In this document: piece by piece, positions 59,794 through 64,000 of the stretch
Layout: each line of letters opens with the position of its first letter
Numbering within the stretch: position 1 is the stretch's first letter
Assembly: GCA_023382715.1 (NCBI GenBank)
Contig: JAHDWP010000011.1
Coordinates: 1 to 64,000, forward strand
Source of the DNA: Anaerolineae bacterium
Lineage (GTDB): Bacteria > Chloroflexota > Anaerolineae > Aggregatilineales > Aggregatilineaceae
Direction of reading: 5' to 3'
Length of the DNA: 64,000 nt
Translations under genes and position numbers: made by a program
The notes under the pieces: model-generated
The model's database searches: none
Told to the model about the DNA's origin: nothing
The model's input: only the letters and a program-made list of their open reading frames with translations

Positions 59794-61557
59794 GTGCTGC
59801 ATCCCACTTCTGCTGTCAAACGCTGGCGTGTGCAGGCTCCTATCCCCAGCGACATCCGCGCTGCTCTCCATGCCTACGATCCTGTGCTGGCCCAGGTGCT
59901 CTACAATCGCGGCCAGGACACGCCAGAGAAAGCGCGCATGTTCCTGGATGGCGGCGACTACGCATTACATAACCCCTTTCTCATGCACGGCATGGCCCAG
60001 GCAGTGGCGCGCATCCGCCAGGCGATCAAACGGGGCGAGCTGATCGCCGTCTATGGCGACTTCGATGCGGATGGCGTGACCAGCACGGCGCTGCTCACCC
60101 AGGCCTTGCAGGCGCTGGGCGGGCGCGTCCGCCCCTACATCCCCAACCGCGTGGACGAAGGATACGGGCTGAACACTAACGCGCTCGACCAGTTGAAGGA
60201 CGAAGGCGCGCGCCTGGTGGTGACGGTGGACTGTGGCATCCGCTCGCTCGAAGAAGTCGCCTATGGCCGGCAGATCGGGCTGGACATGATCGTCACCGAT
60301 CACCATTCGGTGGGTGAAGAGCTGCCCGATGCGCTGGCTGTGATTGACCCGAAGATTGACGCCAGGCTGCGCGCGGACAACGGGACGACGGGCTGGTACC
60401 CCGAAGACATGCTGGCCGGGGTGGGCGTGGCCTACAAGCTGGCCGATGCGCTGCTGCGCGCCGAGGCGACGCAGACCAACCGCACGCCCGATTTCAAGCT
60501 GGAAGATCTGCTCGACCTGGTGGCGTTGGGCACGGTGGCCGACCTGGCCCCGCTCGACCGGCTGGAGAACCGCGAGCTGGTGCGGCGCGGGCTGGCAGTC
60601 CTCAACCGGGCGCAGCGCGCCGGCGTGTACGAACTGAGCCAGGTGTCGGGGGTGGAGCCGGGCAAGATTGACACGACGGCCATCGGCTTCATGCTCGCCC
60701 CACGTCTCAACGCTGCCGGACGCCTGGACAGCGCTATGATCGCCTACAATCTGCTGATGGCCGATCAGCCGGGGGCGGGGGCGCTGGCCGAGAGATTGCA
60801 GGAGCTTAACGAGCGGCGGCAGGCCCTGACGTCGGAGGCAGTCGAGACCGCGCGACAGCGCGCGCTGGGCGAAGGGACCGCCGACGTGTCGCTGATCTTC
60901 GACGCTGGGACGGAGTATATGTCGGGGATCGTCGGGCTGGTGGCGGGACGGCTGTGCGAGGAGTTCTTCCGCCCCGCGGTGGTCATCGAACAAGGTGAGG
61001 ACGAGTCGCGCGGGTCGTGCCGCAGCATCCCAGGCTTCGATATCACGCGGGCGCTGGACGAGTGCGCCGATCTGCTGGTGCGGCACGGCGGCCATGCGCA
61101 GGCCGCCGGCTTCACCGTGCGCAACGAGAACATTGGCTGCCTGCGCGAGCGGCTGGCCGACATCGCGGAGCGCAAGCTCGGCGAACAGGACCTGCGCCCG
61201 GAGCTGATCATTGACGCCGAAGTGCCGCTAGGTGAGCTGACGATGGATATGGCGCGCGCCTTGCAGCGGCTGGAGCCGACGGGCGCTGGCAACCGGACGC
61301 CCCTTTTTGTGACGCGGGGGCTGCGCGTGGTCGAGGCCAGGCGGGTAGGCAAAGAAGCTAAACATCTGCGTCTGCGCCTGGCCGATGGCGCTCACTGGAT
61401 GGACGCCATCGCCTTCAAGCAGGGCGACTGGGCCGAGCGGATGCCGCCTGAGGTAGACGTGGCCTTCCACCTGGAGATCAATGAGTGGAATGGCTCTTCG
61501 CGCCGACAGCTCAACGTGCAGGACTTGCGGCGCTCCGGCGATGACTTTGACGACTGA
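59794..61557 (+). CDS. recJ: single-stranded-DNA-specific exonuclease RecJ
   Basis: A 587-residue RecJ. Motifs are IAVYGDFDADGVTSTALLTQAL (DxD), VDCGIRSLEE, MIVTDHHSVGEELPDALAVIDPK (DHH), LVALGTVADLAPLDRLENR, the APRLNAAGRLDSA box, then the DHHA1 region VVIEQGEDESRGSCRS and CADLLVRHGGHAQAAGFTV. It acts 5' to 3' in recombination and base excision repair. Start GTG 59794 gives the standard N-terminus. The OB-fold tail ends QLNVQDLRRSG. A near-normal length for RecJ. Confidence 0.96.
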   Translation: MLHPTSAVKRWRVQAPIPSDIRAALHAYDPVLAQVLYNRGQDTPEKARMFLDGGDYALHNPFLMHGMAQAVARIRQAIKRGELIAVYGDFDADGVTSTALLTQALQALGGRVRPYIPNRVDEGYGLNTNALDQLKDEGARLVVTVDCGIRSLEEVAYGRQIGLDMIVTDHHSVGEELPDALAVIDPKIDARLRADNGTTGWYPEDMLAGVGVAYKLADALLRAEATQTNRTPDFKLEDLLDLVALGTVADLAPLDRLENRELVRRGLAVLNRAQRAGVYELSQVSGVEPGKIDTTAIGFMLAPRLNAAGRLDSAMIAYNLLMADQPGAGALAERLQELNERRQALTSEAVETARQRALGEGTADVSLIFDAGTEYMSGIVGLVAGRLCEEFFRPAVVIEQGEDESRGSCRSIPGFDITRALDECADLLVRHGGHAQAAGFTVRNENIGCLRERLADIAERKLGEQDLRPELIIDAEVPLGELTMDMARALQRLEPTGAGNRTPLFVTRGLRVVEARRVGKEAKHLRLRLADGAHWMDAIAFKQGDWAERMPPEVDVAFHLEINEWNGSSRRQLNVQDLRRSGDDFDD

Positions 61558-61558
61558 G

Positions 61559-61611
61559 CGCCCTCGCCGCCGGGCCGCCCTGCCTGCCGGTCTCGCTGCC
61601 AGTGAGGGCGC
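61559..61611. other. inverted repeat after recJ
   Basis: GCGCCCTC near 61559 and GAGGGCGC near 61604-61611 are reverse complements around a GC-rich loop. Possible weak terminator; no T-run. Confidence 0.3.
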
Positions 61612-61639
61612 GCGGCAGCCGGGGCGCTAGGGGGCGCGC

Positions 61640-63037
61640 ATGTCCGGCAGGCCCCCCGTCGGGGCGGTGTTCGTGGCCTTCGCCTGCCTGTGCGCGCTGA
61701 CGCTGGGACGCGGCTTCTACAGCAGCGACGGCGAGGTGATGTTCCAGACGACCGCCGCGCTGGCCGGGCAGGGGACGCTGGCCCTGCCGCCCGATCCTGA
61801 CCTGCCGCAGATTGTGGCGGGGCGCGATGGGCGTTATTACAGCAAGTACGATCCGGGACTGCCGCTGCTGGCCGTCCCGTTTTTTATCGCTGGCGACCGC
61901 CTGGCAGCGCTCAACCACGCGCACCGCACGACTATCGCCGCGATCAGCGTGCTACTGATCTCCGCGCTGACGGCGGCGGGGGCACTGGCGGCTTTGGCGG
62001 CGCTGGCCGGGCGACTCGCTCCGGGGCAGGGGGTGCGCACGCTGCTGGTCGTGGTCAGCGCCGGATTGGCCACGCCGCTGTGGTGGTATGGGCGCGTCCT
62101 GTTCCCAGAAGCGGCGCTCGCCTGCGCGCTGACGCTGGCGGTGTGGCTGGCTGTGCGTGCAGGAGGGTCGCGCAGGGGGGCGCTGCTGGCGGGCGTGACG
62201 CTGGGCGCGGGGATGCTGGTGCGCGTGTCCCTGGCGATCTACGCGCTGCCGCTGGGCTGGCTCGTGGTGCGCGCGCGTGGCGAGGGGCTACACTCCGCCC
62301 GGCGGTTATCCTGGCTGCTGGCGGGCGCGCTGCCTTTTGCCGCCGCGCTGCTGGCGCACAACGCCCTGCGCTTCGGCGATCCGCTGACGACCGGCTACGC
62401 AGGTGAGTCGTTCAGCGCAGCGCCCTGGACGGGGATCGGCGGGCTGCTGCTCAGCCCCGGCAAAGGCATCTGGCTCCATGCGCCGCCGCTGCTGCTCAGC
62501 GCGCTGCTCTGGCCGCGCTTCCGGCGGGCGCACCCGGCGCTGGGCGGATTCCTGGCGCTGGCCTGGGGGGTGGCGCTGCCCTTCTACGGCATGTGGTGGG
62601 CGTGGGATGGCGGGTGGGGTTGGGGGCCGCGCCTGCTGGTGCCGCTGCTGCCGCTGAGCTGCCTGCCGCTGCTGGTGCTCCCGGCGCGGCGCGGCTGGGG
62701 GACGGCGGCGCTCTGCGCGCTGGCGCTGGGCGTGGGCGTGAATATCCTCGGAGTCTTCAGCGACCCGGTCGCTCATTACGCGGAGGTGGCGACTCGCTGC
62801 GCCGATCCCGCTCCCTGCGTCGCCTGGGCGGTGCGCGAGGCTCCGCTGCTGGGGGCGGTGCGCCTGCTGGCGGACGGGCAGAGCGAGCCGCTGGCGCTGT
62901 TTCACCTGGCCGAGACCGGGCTGCCGCGCACCTGGTCAGCCGGAGCACCCGCCCTGCTCGTCGGCGGGGCGCTGGCGAGCGCCTGGTGGATGGCGCGCGC
63001 GGCCTTCTCGCGCGGGCGGCGGCGCGGCCCACCCTGA
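61640..63037 (+). CDS. polytopic membrane protein, glycosyltransferase-like
   Basis: A 465-residue protein with roughly ten to eleven membrane segments. The first loop contains GRGFYSSDGEVMFQTTAALAG and the motif DGRYYSKYDPGLPLLAVPFF, both typical of GT39/ArnT-like and related GT-C proteins of Chloroflexota and actinobacteria. WYGRVLFPEAALACALTLAV and FGDPLTTGYAGESFSA are further family features. It has a short C-terminal tail instead of a soluble domain. It begins 82 bp after recJ with a GGGGGCG site. Acceptor and donor are unknown. Confidence 0.8.
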   Translation: MSGRPPVGAVFVAFACLCALTLGRGFYSSDGEVMFQTTAALAGQGTLALPPDPDLPQIVAGRDGRYYSKYDPGLPLLAVPFFIAGDRLAALNHAHRTTIAAISVLLISALTAAGALAALAALAGRLAPGQGVRTLLVVVSAGLATPLWWYGRVLFPEAALACALTLAVWLAVRAGGSRRGALLAGVTLGAGMLVRVSLAIYALPLGWLVVRARGEGLHSARRLSWLLAGALPFAAALLAHNALRFGDPLTTGYAGESFSAAPWTGIGGLLLSPGKGIWLHAPPLLLSALLWPRFRRAHPALGGFLALAWGVALPFYGMWWAWDGGWGWGPRLLVPLLPLSCLPLLVLPARRGWGTAALCALALGVGVNILGVFSDPVAHYAEVATRCADPAPCVAWAVREAPLLGAVRLLADGQSEPLALFHLAETGLPRTWSAGAPALLVGGALASAWWMARAAFSRGRRRGPP

Positions 63038-63087
63038 CCCTGATGTAGGCGGCGGATTGCCTCTTGTCACCGGGGGGCCGCTTCCTG

Positions 63088-63120
63088 AAAAAACGCGCCC
63101 CTGCCACAGAGCAGGGGCGC
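63088..63120 (-). terminator. terminator of the sugar-binding protein gene
   Basis: GCGCCCCTGC (63095-63104) and GCAGGGGCGC (63111-63120) form a perfect 10-bp stem with a 6-nt loop; on the minus strand it is followed by GTTTTTT. Lies 34 bp beyond the stop codon. Confidence 0.9.
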
Positions 63121-63153
63121 AGTTATGAACTCAGATCAGCGGGCAGCGCGGAA

Positions 63154-64000
63154 CTAGCGCAGACCCTGCTCGATCAGCGGGATGATCGCCTCGATGTTGT
63201 CAGGGGTCACGACGCCAACGCCGGTGTCCACCACGAGGCCAGGGATCTGGAGGTTGTAGGTCAGCCAGACTTGCAGCACCGGGATGTAGCCCTGCAGGTA
63301 GAGCACCTGGTCGAAGGTGGCGCTGATGTAGCCTTCCTGGACGCCGGCCACTGTGGCGGGCGACAGGTCAATGCCACCGACGATGATCTCGCCAGGCGCG
63401 TAGCCGGCTTCCTTGAGCACGTTCACCAGCGCCGACGTCACGTTACCGTGCTGGGTGCCGATCGCCTTGAGGTTGGGATGGGCTTCCAGGTAGGCGGTGA
63501 GGATGGGGGTCGCCAGCGAGACATCGGAGTTGACTTCCTGCGAGACGTCGAGCATGTCCACGACCACGCCGGCCTCTTCCAGGGCGTCCTTGATGCCCTG
63601 CGGGCTGCGGCTGCGCAGCTCTTCGTGCCAGATGTCGTAGACGAGGGCTTCGTCACCGGCCTGCAGGCCCGCGGCGACCATCGCCTTGCCGGTCACATAA
63701 CCGCCGGTCCACAGGTCAGCCCCGGCATAGCCGAAGCCCTGCGCCTGGTACTGGGCTTGCAGGTTGGGCAGCGAGTTGTTGCCGCTGGTGACGATGATGC
63801 CGCGGCTGATCGCCTCGGCTACCAGGGGGGCGAACGCATCCTCGCCGGGGTGGCCCATGATGACGATGCCATCCGGGTCGGCGGCCAGCGCCTCGTTGAA
63901 GTGGTTGATCATCGTCTGCATGTCCCAGCCGGAGTACTGCTCGATCAGGGTGATGCCCAGCGCTTCGGCTGCGGCGCGCGCGCCGTTGGTGCGGGCCAGC
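63154..64000 (-). CDS. ABC-type sugar substrate-binding protein (ribose/RbsB family), 5' end outside window
   Basis: The frame is open to the window edge and encodes at least 281 residues of a periplasmic-binding protein of the type I (peripla_BP_4) family. Visible segments are LARTNGARAAAEALGITLIEQ, DPDGIVIMGHPGEDAFAPLV, SRGIIVTSGNNSLPN, GGYVTGKAMVAAGLQAGDEAL, IGTQHGNVTSALVNVLKEAGY and GGIDLSPATVAGVQEGYISATFDQ. The last corresponds to the D-x-S region lining the sugar pocket. The N-terminal signal and lipobox lie outside. The permease and ATPase should lie beyond the window. The sugar is unknown. Confidence 0.92.
   Translation of the reverse strand, partial: LARTNGARAAAEALGITLIEQYSGWDMQTMINHFNEALAADPDGIVIMGHPGEDAFAPLVAEAISRGIIVTSGNNSLPNLQAQYQAQGFGYAGADLWTGGYVTGKAMVAAGLQAGDEALVYDIWHEELRSRSPQGIKDALEEAGVVVDMLDVSQEVNSDVSLATPILTAYLEAHPNLKAIGTQHGNVTSALVNVLKEAGYAPGEIIVGGIDLSPATVAGVQEGYISATFDQVLYLQGYIPVLQVWLTYNLQIPGLVVDTGVGVVTPDNIEAIIPLIEQGLR

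Overview
The window is a high-GC (roughly 65%) bacterial chromosome segment that looks like Chloroflexota, probably an Anaerolineae-like lineage. The reasons are the SUF set split into sufCBD and sufSU with a Rieske ferredoxin, a long acidic NusA, a short IF-2, FHA/DUF3662 signalling proteins, several GT39-like membrane glycosyltransferases, CpXC, baeRF and Uma2 proteins, and many dispersed short palindromic and heptamer repeats. The lineage is inferred from gene content only. No rRNA, tRNA or CRISPR array was seen.

Layout. 1-4.8 kb: end of a class III aminotransferase, an ADP-ribosylglycohydrolase, a GAF/PAS histidine kinase and a CpXC protein, all on +. 4.8-18.3 kb, mostly on -: a methyltransferase, a wall-synthesis pair (RodA/FtsW plus a PBP whose three transpeptidase motifs are all lost), MTA phosphorylase with a B-box membrane protein, a CHAT-STAND-TPR protein, an FHA operon with GNAT and SDR genes, and an M23 peptidase. 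18.6-26.8 kb: Fe-S assembly, with sufT divergent from sufC-B-D, then sufS-sufU, a Clp_N/site-2 protease fusion and a Rieske ferredoxin. 26.9-43 kb: glycosyltransferases, PfkB kinase, baeRF, TauE, HhH protein, malate dehydrogenase, two phosphatases, a secreted protein and pyruvate phosphate dikinase. 43.6-51.5 kb: translation operon nusA-ylxR-infB-rbfA-DHH-truB-ribF. 51.6-64 kb: response regulator, ROK kinase, a low-GC type II restriction-modification pair, mutS, a collapsed Uma2 gene, a low-GC methyltransferase, recJ, a membrane protein and a partial sugar-binding protein.

The intergenic DNA holds several repeat families. Two are MITE-like elements with terminal inverted repeats and perfect 8-bp target duplications. 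At least six tracts keep a 7-bp phase, one of them forming a perfect 23-bp inverted repeat. Five copies of a roughly 100-bp imperfect palindrome are present. A GC-rich repeat occurs in three copies, one lying in frame inside a glycosyltransferase.

Fe-S assembly genes, the nusA operon and the FtsW/PBP pair form clear functional units with tight spacing. Three genes have -10 boxes 7-8 nt before the start codon, suggesting leaderless mRNAs. infB appears to be translated by coupling to an eight-codon upstream ORF. All functional calls come from motif recognition by eye, and no database search was possible.
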